DNA from: Acidobacteriota bacterium
GTDB taxonomy: Bacteria > Acidobacteriota > Blastocatellia > HR10
Assembly: GCA_030550025.1 (NCBI GenBank)
Contig: JAUQQC010000007.1
Location: 95,198 to 159,197, forward strand
Length of the DNA: 64,000 bases
Direction of reading: 5' to 3'
Of this stretch, positions 28,792-38,258 are shown one piece after another. The translations under genes and the position numbers were made by a program. The notes under the pieces were generated by a model, which had not been told where the DNA came from, did no database searches, and worked only from the letters and a program-made list of their open reading frames with translations. How positions within the stretch are numbered: the stretch's first letter is position 1; each line of letters starts with the position of its first letter.

Positions 28792-29271
28792 CTCCCTTGA
28801 CACACGGAATACGCGAAAGCGTTCTATTTTCATCCGTCATGGCGTACTGATCTTATGGGCGATTTTGGCGAAATGTCCATAAACATACGAACGACGTCAA
28901 AAACACTTTTTCCTCCGTCCGGATGCATTGATATATGGGCCGTTCCTATAAGGGGAGCGCACGCCTCCGACGTACTGGCTGGGTCTGTCACCAGCAAACG
29001 TCTCTGGGTTTTTCCTTCATTTCTGGCGACGTCAGTTCATAATCGATTCCTCCGAAAAATAATAACAAAGACACCAGTAGATTTGATATGTCTTCATGTG
29101 CCGCTGATGTTATGTTCGTCCTCTACAGTGTGGGTGGGACATAGTCGGTTCCTAGGCAAAGAGCCTCTGCATGGGTGAGATATCTGTGGGCATTTTTATC
29201 CGTGAGCGCTGAAGCTCATTCCTTGGTAAGCAAGAGCACATGGGAGATTCCCTACGGGAGGAGAGATAACG

Positions 29272-29757
29272 ATGACCCTCTTATATGACGTTCTCTTATT
29301 GTTACATATGTTTCTGATCATCATCTGGCTGGGTGGTGATTTGGTAGTATTTTTCTTGAGCATGAGTCTATTGAAACGGGAATTGCCGATAGCCATTCGG
29401 CTGGATCGAGCTCATATTGCAGAACAGATCGATCGTTGGGTTTTGGTAGCCTTCGTATTGACGATTCCCGTCGGCCTGTCGCTCAGTTATCTGGTTGGCT
29501 ATCCGATCTTCGATACCCCCTGGCTGACCTTGAAGTTGTTCTTCTTTGGCCTCATCATCTTGATGGCAATTATGATCCTGACTGGGGCGGCGGAGACTAC
29601 GCAGATGCTCAAGCAGATTGCCGCAGCTACTGGGGACGTGACTCAATTGGAAGCACGGTTGCGTCGGCGAATCTTGATCATGGCGCCGCCGGCGCTCTGT
29701 ATTCATCTATGCATCTTAATCATCGCGTTTATTGCTCTGACGAGAGACCGTTGGTAG
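29272..29757 (+). CDS. Four-TM membrane protein (DUF2269/CopD-like)
   Basis: LLLLHMFLIIIWLGGDLVVFFLSM, WVLVAFVLTIPVGLSLSYLVG, WLTLKLFFFGLIILMAIMI, ALCIHLCILIIAFIALT. RBS GGGAGGAGAG. Confidence 0.6.
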   Translation: MTLLYDVLLLLHMFLIIIWLGGDLVVFFLSMSLLKRELPIAIRLDRAHIAEQIDRWVLVAFVLTIPVGLSLSYLVGYPIFDTPWLTLKLFFFGLIILMAIMILTGAAETTQMLKQIAAATGDVTQLEARLRRRILIMAPPALCIHLCILIIAFIALTRDRW

Positions 29758-29806
29758 GCGAGCAATCGGTGATCGGTAATTAGGGGTCGGTGAGTCTAAA
29801 TCGCTA

Positions 29807-30651
29807 GGACCCATTTCAAAACCGTCTTGGTTCTGTGGTGGACTGGAGGCATGGCATGGAGGGGATTAGCTGATGAACAGTGGCAGAGGGCTCGTGTTCA
29901 TTTACCGTCGTCCAAGCTGCAGCCCAAGGGGGGCCGACCCTGAGGCGATGACCGCCGATGCTTTGAGGGGATCCTCTGGATCTTGTGGACTGGAGCTCCT
30001 TGGAGGGAGCTGTCGCGCCGGTATGGTAGCCCCAGCAGCTGCTGGCGAAGGCTCAAGCAGTGGGAAGAGTCTGGTGGGCTGCTTGAGCTGTGGTGGGCAT
30101 TCTTGGTCCAGCTCAACGGCTAACAGAAGATCCGCTGGGATGAGTGCCTTGCCAAGGGCAGCCTTGCTCCGGCCAAAGAAGGGGGCCCAAGGTGGGCAAG
30201 ACCAAAAGGGGAAAGGGCACGAAGTGGCTGGTTTTGGTCGGTGGCGCGAGGACTCCGCCGAGAGCATACTTGGACTCGGCATCCCTGGCGGAAGGCCTGC
30301 TCTTGGAGAAGACCCTCGACACAGTGGCGATAAGGCGAGCAGGCAAGCCCGGACGGCCCCGCAAGCGGGTGATTGCCGATGGCGCTTTCGACAGCACTCC
30401 CTTGCGCCGGCGATCGAAGCGGCGGGGGACAGAGCCGATCATCCCCGCACGGCGCAACCACCCCACTGCCACCGATCAGGATGGGAGGAAGTTGCGCCGC
30501 TACCGGCAGTGGATCGTGGGGTGAACCTTTGCCTGGCTTGGGCATTTTCGGCACCTGGTGGTGCGCTATGAGCGGCTCTTTCTCACCTATGCCGGGTCCT
30601 TTCATCTGGCGTGTGCCTTGCTCACCCTTCCAAAGGTTTGGAAATGAGTTC
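29807..30651 (+). mobile_element. IS5-family (IS427-group-like) insertion sequence, copy 2, decayed transposase
   Basis: Identical to copy 1 in the supplied sequence (all ORFs on both strands match). Flanked by TA (cgcTA...TAgggatg). Confidence 0.85.
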
Positions 30652-30891
30652 TAGGGATGGTAGGCATCTCGTACTCATGCCATCAGGATGGCGAATGGAT
30701 ATTTCGGGCAAGATTGGCCTTGAGTATGCAAGGCTGGTTCATGATGGTCATCGAGCTTGACCTGATATTTAGGAACGCTTGCGGCAAGGGCACGAGTAGG
30801 AAGAACGGCAAATGTCTGGAATTAACAACGGGTCACCGGGTTGGTTGATCGCTGATTACCATTCAACGATCCTCAGTTTGGGGAACGAGCG

Positions 30892-31092
30892 ATGTTCCTG
30901 TTATGGATCTTTTGGCTTGAGATCCTAGCCTTCTCTTTCTATGCACTGTGGAGCCTTTGGCAGAGCGCGCGCGGGGGGGCGCTAGGGGGATATCAGTGGG
31001 CCGACGTGATGATCTATGGGCTGACGCTCGCTTACGGACTCTATGGTTTCATTCGTTTTGCTAGTCGTCGCCTCAAGCGCACGAGCCCATAA
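30892..31092 (+). CDS. Small two-TM membrane protein (66 aa)
   Basis: MFLLWIFWLEILAFSFYALWSLW ... WADVMIYGLTLAYGLYGFIRFA. Confidence 0.4.
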   Translation: MFLLWIFWLEILAFSFYALWSLWQSARGGALGGYQWADVMIYGLTLAYGLYGFIRFASRRLKRTSP

Positions 31093-31179
31093 CAGTCCTT
31101 GGCCTTGCACCATCGAGCACGATGGCTTATTGGAGGTCGAACTGCCAGCTAGAGGATGGTGCGACGAAGGAGGCAGATT

Positions 31180-31434
31180 ATGATAGCTAAGCGGCGGAAG
31201 CGCAGCCGTCAGGTTAAGGCTTGGCTAAAGCAGGAGCTCAAAGAGCAACAGGAGCGATACAAGAAAATCGTCGCCGAGATGGAAGCCCTCTCGCCGCAAC
31301 GAGAGCAGTGGATCGAGGAATTCTTCCAGCGCATTCAGACACGCGGATTCTGCGTCCATAAGGATATTCGCCGGCGTATTAAGCCGGAAGAAATCCCGCC
31401 ACGGCCCAAGCGGAAGCTGCGAGTGGTGTATTAA
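31180..31434 (+). CDS. Small basic hypothetical protein
   Basis: RBS-like AGGAGG upstream of ATG 31180; charged helical sequence. Confidence 0.4.
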   Translation: MIAKRRKRSRQVKAWLKQELKEQQERYKKIVAEMEALSPQREQWIEEFFQRIQTRGFCVHKDIRRRIKPEEIPPRPKRKLRVVY

Positions 31435-31696
31435 GCTGGAGCAGGCCTGTGTGCCACTCACACAAATGGCAGGGTTGGGAAAAGGGGAAATGGGAATGGG
31501 AAAAAGCGGAGGACGCAACGTATCTCCCCCCTCCCTTTCCCTCGCTTTTTTCCCTGCGCCATATGCATCTGTGTGCCGTGGTCACAGGGGCCCCTTGTAG
31601 GCAGTGCCGGGGTGTCATCTGTGGCTGAGATTCGACTTCTTGATTTGTTTACCTTATACATCTTTGTTTTCATTTCACTTGGCGAAGGAGGTAGAG

Positions 31697-32575
31697 ATGG
31701 CGCGACCCCATATCGAACCGTTTTGTGATCGAGATGTACCATTCAAGAAAATGACGCTGCCCGGATTCCCTCCAGGGATGCAGTACAAGATGCTGAGTTT
31801 GGATAAGGATACTGGAGCCTGCACGATGACCGTCCAATTTGATGCCGGCTATAAGCAGCCTCCTGGCTTCAGTTATTCGGATGTCGAATTGCTGATCATG
31901 GAAGGCGGACTCCGCGTGGGCGAAAAAATGTGCGGCCCAGGTTATTACTTCTTCATCCCGGCTGGCGTAGCTATGCCGGAGATCTCGACCAAGACGGGCT
32001 GTCTGGCGCTGCTGATGTACAACCAGGCGGAGCCCAGCTTTGAGGAATCCGATCAGGACTGCGATGGTGCTGACCGCTCAGGACTCATTCAGGTCAACGC
32101 CTACGACGATCTCTACTGGCAAGAGCCCACGCTCTTTCCGAGCACGGCCCCCGGCTGTCTGATCAAGATTCTTCGTATGGACGAAAAGACCCACGCCCTC
32201 TCGTTTTTGTACTGCATGGTTCCCGGCTTCTTCCAGGATAACATCTCCTATCACGATTGCGCAGAAGAGGCCTATCATATCTGGGGGACATCCTGGATCA
32301 TGCAGTTTGGCTACTTGCCGACAGGCGGCTACTTTTGGCGACCGCCCTATATTAACCACGGGCCGTTTGCCAGCGAACATGGCATTCTGGCATTTGGCCG
32401 CACTGACGGCGAGCTCTATAATCACTTCCATTACAACCCCTACTCAACAGTTGAAGAAAACCGAGAACGCGCTGCTGCCCGCTTGCTGCATCGCAAGCCG
32501 GAGCTCTACAAATGGATTGTGGCTCATGGACATAATCATCCCACTGATTTTGAGTTCGACGCAAAGACCAAATAA
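31697..32575 (+). CDS. DUF4437-like double cupin protein
   Basis: Two similar halves with FSYSDVELLIMEGGLRVGEKMCGPGYYFFIPAGVAMPEI and YHDCAEEAYHIWGTSWIMQFGYLPTGGYFWRPPYINHGP. RBS GAAGGAGG. Confidence 0.6.
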   Translation: MARPHIEPFCDRDVPFKKMTLPGFPPGMQYKMLSLDKDTGACTMTVQFDAGYKQPPGFSYSDVELLIMEGGLRVGEKMCGPGYYFFIPAGVAMPEISTKTGCLALLMYNQAEPSFEESDQDCDGADRSGLIQVNAYDDLYWQEPTLFPSTAPGCLIKILRMDEKTHALSFLYCMVPGFFQDNISYHDCAEEAYHIWGTSWIMQFGYLPTGGYFWRPPYINHGPFASEHGILAFGRTDGELYNHFHYNPYSTVEENRERAAARLLHRKPELYKWIVAHGHNHPTDFEFDAKTK

Positions 32576-32579
32576 CCCT

Positions 32580-33716
32580 ATGCCGTCTCTGGTTGCCCTT
32601 GATCATTCTGCCAGAAAAACCAAGGCCGTCGTCATAATTGTGGTGGTCTTGACGCTCCTGGGTTCAAGCGTGCCAGCTCGATGGTCATGGGCAGAGCAGC
32701 CGACTATTGGTGGTGTCTACGAAGTCGGGATCGGCACGACGGACCCCCTCCCGCTGATACGGTACTGGCAGCAATTTGGTTACCGTCCGGGCCCCAGCGG
32801 TGAGTTGAGCGCGGCAGAGGCGTTGCGCTTATATGGTGTTAACTCCAGGCTGCGCTCCATCCGACTCCTTCATCAAGATGCCGATCATGGATTGATTCGG
32901 CTCATGGTGTGGGAACGCCCCACCAGTGAAGGTCTAGGCCTCAGTCACATGAAAGTGAAAGGAAATCGGTGGGGTGCGATGCTGACGGCCGATGTCTACA
33001 ATCTGCTAAACCACGCTGAAGTCGCTTCCAGTCAGGGCCTGCCCGTGTACTACGTCCCACCACAGCTGGCCCAGATCTATCCGCCGGAGCGCCCTCCCAC
33101 GCCCTTCCTGGATCCTCTGGTTTGCGTCCGCGAGATGGTCTTGATTCAGCCGCTGACTCGACAGGTTCTGTTTCAACGGTTCAACTATCAACTTCCGCTC
33201 TACGGCCGCATTGACGAATCGTCCCACTTCCGCACCAGTCAAATCACCCACGTTGGGATGGTCGTTCAGGGCGACCGGCGGCTGCTAGATTTTTATGATC
33301 ACGTCCTGGGGCTACTTCGAGTCCGAGACCAGAAGGTGAGCGGCGATACTGACCCCTCGGCACGAGCTATCTTTGAGCTCGAACCGGGCCAATGGTATGT
33401 GAGTACCGACTTTGATGATCCACGCTCATCCGCTACCGATCCCCAGAAGATGCGCTCGGGAAGATTGAAGATTATTTGGTTTCCTCCCGAAGTCCGCTTG
33501 GAAGATAAACTCGCCTTGTCTCGCCCTGGCGCTCTGGGATACTCACTTTACACCTACCGCGTCAGCTCCATCGAGGCGTATCACGCTCGCGTCAAGGCTA
33601 GCACCGCCACCTCAGTGACGGAGATTTATCTCAATGAGTTTGGGGAGAAGAGCTTTTCCTTCGTCGCTCCAGATGGTTACTTTTGGACGCTCGTGCAACA
33701 GCCGCGCCATCAATAA
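32580..33716 (+). CDS. Exported VOC (glyoxalase/extradiol dioxygenase fold) family protein
   Basis: Signal-like N-terminus; EVGIGTTDPLPLIRYWQQFGYRP, ITHVGMVVQGDRRLLDFYDHVLGLLRVRDQ, SFVAPDGYFWTLVQ. Confidence 0.6.
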   Translation: MPSLVALDHSARKTKAVVIIVVVLTLLGSSVPARWSWAEQPTIGGVYEVGIGTTDPLPLIRYWQQFGYRPGPSGELSAAEALRLYGVNSRLRSIRLLHQDADHGLIRLMVWERPTSEGLGLSHMKVKGNRWGAMLTADVYNLLNHAEVASSQGLPVYYVPPQLAQIYPPERPPTPFLDPLVCVREMVLIQPLTRQVLFQRFNYQLPLYGRIDESSHFRTSQITHVGMVVQGDRRLLDFYDHVLGLLRVRDQKVSGDTDPSARAIFELEPGQWYVSTDFDDPRSSATDPQKMRSGRLKIIWFPPEVRLEDKLALSRPGALGYSLYTYRVSSIEAYHARVKASTATSVTEIYLNEFGEKSFSFVAPDGYFWTLVQQPRHQ

Positions 33717-33854
33717 GTCAGTGATGGGGTAATAAGTCGGTGCGAGGTAGTGATCGGTTTGCCCCATGGACCTGTAAGTCACTGATCTATCGTTGCTGAT
33801 CACTAATTGTAGGCAATAGGTTGCTCCGGGCAAGAAGGAGGTTCAACCGAGGCG

Positions 33855-34604
33855 ATGGGGAAGAACCTTGTTCACTATCACGGGATGCTGTCGTATCGTC
33901 GGAAGTCAACCGGCGCTGAGCGAGGGCGGGAATACTGGTCGTTAACCAGGCACCGGGATGGGACGCGGACCATGCGCTGTGTAGCTATGACCGAGGATTC
34001 GCAATTTGTGCGCGATGTCACCTACACGTTGGGGAAAGATCATCGCCCGCTGGATGTGTTCATCCGGTTACAGGTAGGCGAGCGGTTCGTGGGCAGTGGC
34101 TACTTCCGGGTGGAAGGGGATCAGATGAGGGTGGTCACCGACGGCTGGGACACCGGTCATGTCAATCAAACGCTCTGCGTTCCCGAGTGCTTTTACATCG
34201 TCACGCATGCCGTGATGTTGGATGGTTGGATGTTCTGGAGTTACGACAAGGCCAAGGGTGGGGAGCAATGCATTCCGATTTACAACACCTCGACACAGTG
34301 GGATGGGACGGACGGGCCGCTGGGGCGGCAGGAGACGCTCCGCGTGACCCTGGTGGGCGAGGAGGAGATGGAGGTTCCGGCGGGCCGGTTCCACACCACT
34401 CATTTTCGCTTTGAGTCGGATTTCATCAACGTTCCGACGTCTGATCTATGGATAACGGGTGAGGACCTGGTTCTAGTCAAGTACGATTGGAGCGGATTAG
34501 GTCTGGAGTATGTACTCGTCTCGCTCGTGACTGAAGGAGGTGAGTCAAGTCGAAATCCATCGGGGATGGGGGAAGGAGGAAAGGGATATGATCAGTCCGA
34601 TTGA
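33855..34604 (+). CDS. Conserved hypothetical protein
   Basis: Complete ORF with RBS-like AAGGAGG upstream; overlaps start of next gene. Confidence 0.5.
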   Translation: MGKNLVHYHGMLSYRRKSTGAERGREYWSLTRHRDGTRTMRCVAMTEDSQFVRDVTYTLGKDHRPLDVFIRLQVGERFVGSGYFRVEGDQMRVVTDGWDTGHVNQTLCVPECFYIVTHAVMLDGWMFWSYDKAKGGEQCIPIYNTSTQWDGTDGPLGRQETLRVTLVGEEEMEVPAGRFHTTHFRFESDFINVPTSDLWITGEDLVLVKYDWSGLGLEYVLVSLVTEGGESSRNPSGMGEGGKGYDQSD

Positions 34605-35529
34605 TGCGGTGTACTTAAGTGTGAGCGACTTGGCCGACTCGATGAGGTTTTATGCGGCCATTCCTGGGTGGGAGGTGGTCTATCAGGGATCGTTGAGAGC
34701 AGCCGATATAGGAGAGCTCTGGGGCTATCATCAGCAAGCCGACGTGAACGTAGCTCTCTTGCGCCATGTAGCTTCTGACTACGGCAAGTTGAAGCTGCTT
34801 GAATTCCCCGGCGATTCCCGCCAACCGATTCGCAATCCGAATCGAGTGGCCGATGTCGGCCTGTTTGACATTGATCTGATGGTCACCGATATTGAAGCCT
34901 GCGTCAAGTATATGATTGAGCGAGGCGCGCGACCCGGACCTTGTGGGCCGGTGCGATACTCGCTGGGTGATGTGCCGGTGGCAGAGGCCTTAGTCTATGG
35001 CCCCGACGGGGAAGCCATCGTGTTGATCGAGCGGCTCGCGGCTCCGGCGGCCGCTGCGGCCGGACAGACCGGTTTTCGCTATTCAGAGATTGCGACGTCG
35101 GCTCAGATAGTGGCGCATCTGGAGACCTCCATGGCCTTCTACCGCGATGTACTGGGCCTGACGCTCTATCGGCAAGCCGAGCTGCGGGAGCCGCAAGTGG
35201 AGGTCATGTTGGGGTTGCCGGCTGGTCAACCGCTTCGGCTGGCTATTTTCACTGCTGGGGAGAGCCTTTCGGGCAAGATCGAATTGGTTGATTTTCCCGG
35301 CCTGCCCGGCGAGAATCGCTCGACGCTGGCCCATCCCCCGAACCTGGGCTTCTTCATGTACTCATTCCTGGTGGATGATCTTGATGCGCTCTATCAGAGG
35401 TTGGTGGAAGCTAAGATCACCATAAGCTGCGCGCCCCGTCGCGTGGATTTTGGGCCGGAAGGCGTACAGGAGGCGATGAGCGTTTTGTCGCCCGATGGCT
35501 TGCGGTTAGAATTTCGGCAGGCTGTGTGA
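34588..35529 (+). CDS. Two-domain VOC family protein
   Basis: IDAVYLSVSDLADSMRFYAAIPGWEVVYQG and IATSAQIVAHLETSMAFYRDVLGLTLYRQAELREPQVEVM, LSPDGLRLEFRQ. Confidence 0.75.
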   Translation: MISPIDAVYLSVSDLADSMRFYAAIPGWEVVYQGSLRAADIGELWGYHQQADVNVALLRHVASDYGKLKLLEFPGDSRQPIRNPNRVADVGLFDIDLMVTDIEACVKYMIERGARPGPCGPVRYSLGDVPVAEALVYGPDGEAIVLIERLAAPAAAAAGQTGFRYSEIATSAQIVAHLETSMAFYRDVLGLTLYRQAELREPQVEVMLGLPAGQPLRLAIFTAGESLSGKIELVDFPGLPGENRSTLAHPPNLGFFMYSFLVDDLDALYQRLVEAKITISCAPRRVDFGPEGVQEAMSVLSPDGLRLEFRQAV

Positions 35530-35574
35530 CGGGTGATGGGAGGCCTGGGGCAAGCGAAAGATGAGGTGATCGGC

Positions 35575-35725
35575 GCATTAGCAGTCGGCCAGTCGCTAGT
35601 GGCCAGTTGCTAGTCGCTGGTGAATTAGGGGCTAGGGGTCAGGGGCTAGAGGCTGGAGAGAGCGTTTTTACCAGCCCCCAACTCCCCAACGACCAGCGAC
35701 CAGTAACCAGCGACCAATCAAAGCG
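35575..35725. repeat. CCAGTCGCTAGT / GACCAGCGACCAGTAACCAGCGACC word-repeat cluster
   Basis: gcagtcggccagtcgctagtggccagttgctagtcgctgg...gaccagcgaccagtaaccagcgaccaatc, with gctaggggtcaggggctagaggctgg between. Confidence 0.7.
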
Positions 35726-35737
35726 GGTGAGCGGGTT

Positions 35738-37174
35738 ATGATCAGTCAATCAACTAATTGGGATCTGATCATCGTCGGTGCGGGCACGGCGGGAATGCCC
35801 TGTGCCATTGCTGCCGCCGAGCATCACGCTCAAGTGGTGGTCATCGAAAAGGCGTCTGACGTTGGCGGTACACTGCACATCACCGGCGGCCACCTGAGCG
35901 CAGCCGGCACTCGTCGCCAACGCCAGAGAGGAATTGACGACTCACCAGATCGTCATTTCGCAGATGTCATGAGAATCAGTCGTGGGACAGCCGATCCCGT
36001 ACTGGTTCGGTTGGCCGTAGATGAAGCGCCGCGCACTCTTGACTGGCTCGATGATTTAGGGTTTCCTTTCGCGCCCGAAACACCGGCGCTGGTGTATGGC
36101 CATGAGCCTTATTCTGTGCCTCGTACTTACTGGGGAGTTGAGGCCGGAAAGTCTATCTTGGCCACCCTTCGTCCCCTATGGGACCGGTATCGAGCGTCTG
36201 GAAACATCACCCTTCTGCTTGAGCACGAGCTGATCGAGCTTTTGTGGGATGGTCAACGAGTGGTCGGCGTGGTGGTGCAGGGATGGCGTGGCCGGCTCAA
36301 GTTGCAAGGCAAAGCGGTAGTGCTTACTACTGGCGGGTATGCTGCCAACCCGCACTTGTTTGCTGAAGTGACGCCGGGACACCCCAGGTTAATCAGCGCG
36401 GCTAGCCCGACGTCCACTGGCGATGGCCTGCTGGCCGCCCGCCGCCTTGGCGCCGCCTTTCGCAACGGAGATAAGTATCTGCCCAGTCTGGGCGGTTTGG
36501 AATTAGAACCCGGTTCGGGACGCGCCGACTGGTGGGCCGCATGGGCGTTGGTGTTCTCCCCGGTCTATCGCTTGCCGCGAGAGATTTACGTAAACGAACG
36601 GGGGGAGCGCTTTATCGCTGAGGATGAGATGAGTCCGGATCGTCGCGAGCGAGCGCTGCTAGAGCAACCAGGACAGAGGTTCTGGTTGGTATTTGACGAT
36701 GTGGCCTTGCATGACGGTCCATCAGTCGTGCGGCAGTGGGACGCGGCAGAGATACGCGCCAGAGCGGCAGAGGGTAAGGTTGTCTGGTCGGCTGACACGT
36801 TGCAGGAGCTGGCGCGTAAGGCTGGCATTGATGCGGATGGGCTCCAGCAGACTGTCAAGTGCTACAATGAGGCGGTGCGCTGTGGTCATGATCCTCTGGG
36901 CCGAGTCCAGTTAACCCACCCGATCGAGAAACCGCCCTTTTATGCGTTGCTGACTTACGGTACCTCACTGGTCTCCTTTGGTGGGCTGGCCGTTGATGGC
37001 CGGCTTCGAGTGTTGGATGAACAAGGCAACCCCATTCCTGGCTTGTATGCCGCGGGTGAGATCCTGGGCGCTGCCGCCACCAGTGGCCAGGCGTTCTGCA
37101 GCGGCATGCTCCTGACACCATCCCTCAGCTTCGGACGCTGGCTCGGTCGGCGATTGGCTATGGCTCTCCGCTAG
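35738..37174 (+). CDS. FAD-dependent oxidoreductase (fumarate reductase flavoprotein/3-ketosteroid dehydrogenase-like)
   Basis: DLIIVGAGTAGMPCAIAAAEHHAQVVVIEKASDVGGTLHITGGHLS, VVLTTGGYAANP, STGDGLLAARRLGA, GLYAAGEILGAAATSGQAFCSGMLLTPSLSFGRWLG. Confidence 0.85.
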   Translation: MISQSTNWDLIIVGAGTAGMPCAIAAAEHHAQVVVIEKASDVGGTLHITGGHLSAAGTRRQRQRGIDDSPDRHFADVMRISRGTADPVLVRLAVDEAPRTLDWLDDLGFPFAPETPALVYGHEPYSVPRTYWGVEAGKSILATLRPLWDRYRASGNITLLLEHELIELLWDGQRVVGVVVQGWRGRLKLQGKAVVLTTGGYAANPHLFAEVTPGHPRLISAASPTSTGDGLLAARRLGAAFRNGDKYLPSLGGLELEPGSGRADWWAAWALVFSPVYRLPREIYVNERGERFIAEDEMSPDRRERALLEQPGQRFWLVFDDVALHDGPSVVRQWDAAEIRARAAEGKVVWSADTLQELARKAGIDADGLQQTVKCYNEAVRCGHDPLGRVQLTHPIEKPPFYALLTYGTSLVSFGGLAVDGRLRVLDEQGNPIPGLYAAGEILGAAATSGQAFCSGMLLTPSLSFGRWLGRRLAMALR

Positions 37175-37182
37175 CGGCCAAC

Positions 37183-37291
37183 AGTCCGTACGAAAACCTA
37201 TAGGAGGACACGCCGGAGCCTGACGGATCGGCCTCCGGAGAGCCCTCCTACAGGGCTTCCATTGGGTTGGCGACGAGTTTTCGTATAGACT
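37183..37291. repeat. 109-bp element bounded by 15-bp imperfect inverted repeats (MITE-like or structured RNA)
   Basis: AGTCCGTACGAAAAC ... GTTTTCGTATAGACT (13/15 pairs), with nested TAGGAGG/CCTCCTA and CCGGAG/CTCCGG arms. Confidence 0.55.
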
Positions 37292-37340
37292 CTTAGTCGT
37301 TTCTCGGTTGAGTCAGTTTCGCGGCTGTAGAGGTGAGACT

Positions 37341-37763
37341 ATGAGTAAAAAGCTCTCGGGCTCCTGGGCTGTCTATGTCGGATTGCAGAAGATAGGTCGT
37401 CTTTCGACTGTGGATGAGACGGGCACACCTCACACGACGCCTGTCTTTTACGTGCTCATGGACGGCGAGATCTACGTCGGGACACAGCGGACGCGGAAGA
37501 AATTCCGTAATATCCAAAGGAATCCCAAGGTGTGCTTCACAATAGATACCTCCGAGCCTCCTTATAAAGGCATCGTCATCCAGGGTACAGCAGAGGTTGT
37601 TGAGGATGAGGCAATACATAACCGCTTTCGTGAGGCGTTGATCTATCGCTACTACGGTCATCCGGACAATCCTGGTTGGCAATACATTCAAAGCCTCGGC
37701 GCTCCTGTACTCCTGCGCATCAAGGCCGAGAGAATCTTTCACTGGGACTTGTCTGGCAGCTAG
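37341..37763 (+). CDS. Pyridoxamine 5'-phosphate oxidase-fold (PPOX) protein
   Basis: QKIGRLSTVDETGTPHTTPVFYVLMDGEIYVGTQRTRKKFRNIQRNPKVCFTIDT. Confidence 0.75.
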   Translation: MSKKLSGSWAVYVGLQKIGRLSTVDETGTPHTTPVFYVLMDGEIYVGTQRTRKKFRNIQRNPKVCFTIDTSEPPYKGIVIQGTAEVVEDEAIHNRFREALIYRYYGHPDNPGWQYIQSLGAPVLLRIKAERIFHWDLSGS

Positions 37764-37854
37764 GAGATCGTCTTTTAGGGTCAATGGGGCCAGGCCTAGG
37801 GCATGGATGAGGATGATGATTCAAGCCCCATCAGGGCATGATACCCACAGCCTC

Positions 37855-37912
37855 AGTGCTCAGTAATCACCGGTCACTGGCCCACTGATCACTGGTCACT
37901 GTTACCTACTCT
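37855..37912. repeat. GATCACTG/CCGGTCACTGG word-repeat cluster
   Basis: cagtgctcagtaatcaccggtcactggcccactgatcactggtcactgttacc. Confidence 0.7.
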
Positions 37913-38258
37913 GGGAACCTAGTGCCAGGCGCCGAGCTGTGACATCCTGTTCGTTCAGGGTGGAGAAGGCGCTTTTCAAACACGCTCTGAGAGCATTACT
38001 CTGGCTTCAGGAAATAGGGCGGCGTGGAGCATAACCATCATCATCTAGCAACCTGCTGCCTCTGGCTGCGGGCTCAGGACGCGGCCTTTTGGGGGAAGCA
38101 GTGATTAGTGACGGGTGTGACAATACCTCAACTGAGGTTGGTACTGGCCACTCAAGCAATTACCCATGACTAACGCTCGTCACGAGCGGTGGGTCGTGGG
38201 GCCATTTCGTGCCGTTCGTGTATTTGATGGGTGATTTTTATGTAGGAGGGAGAACGTC

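Noticed and set aside
28792-29271. tRNA or other known structural RNA gene
   Set aside because: No T-loop GTTCRAnYC or acceptor-like pairing found by eye here or in other gaps; cannot exclude weak RNA genes without covariance search.
31443-31696. Small ORFs on the minus strand (31225..31742)
   Set aside because: Low-complexity proline/serine-rich translations of purine/pyrimidine tracts; no start-site support.
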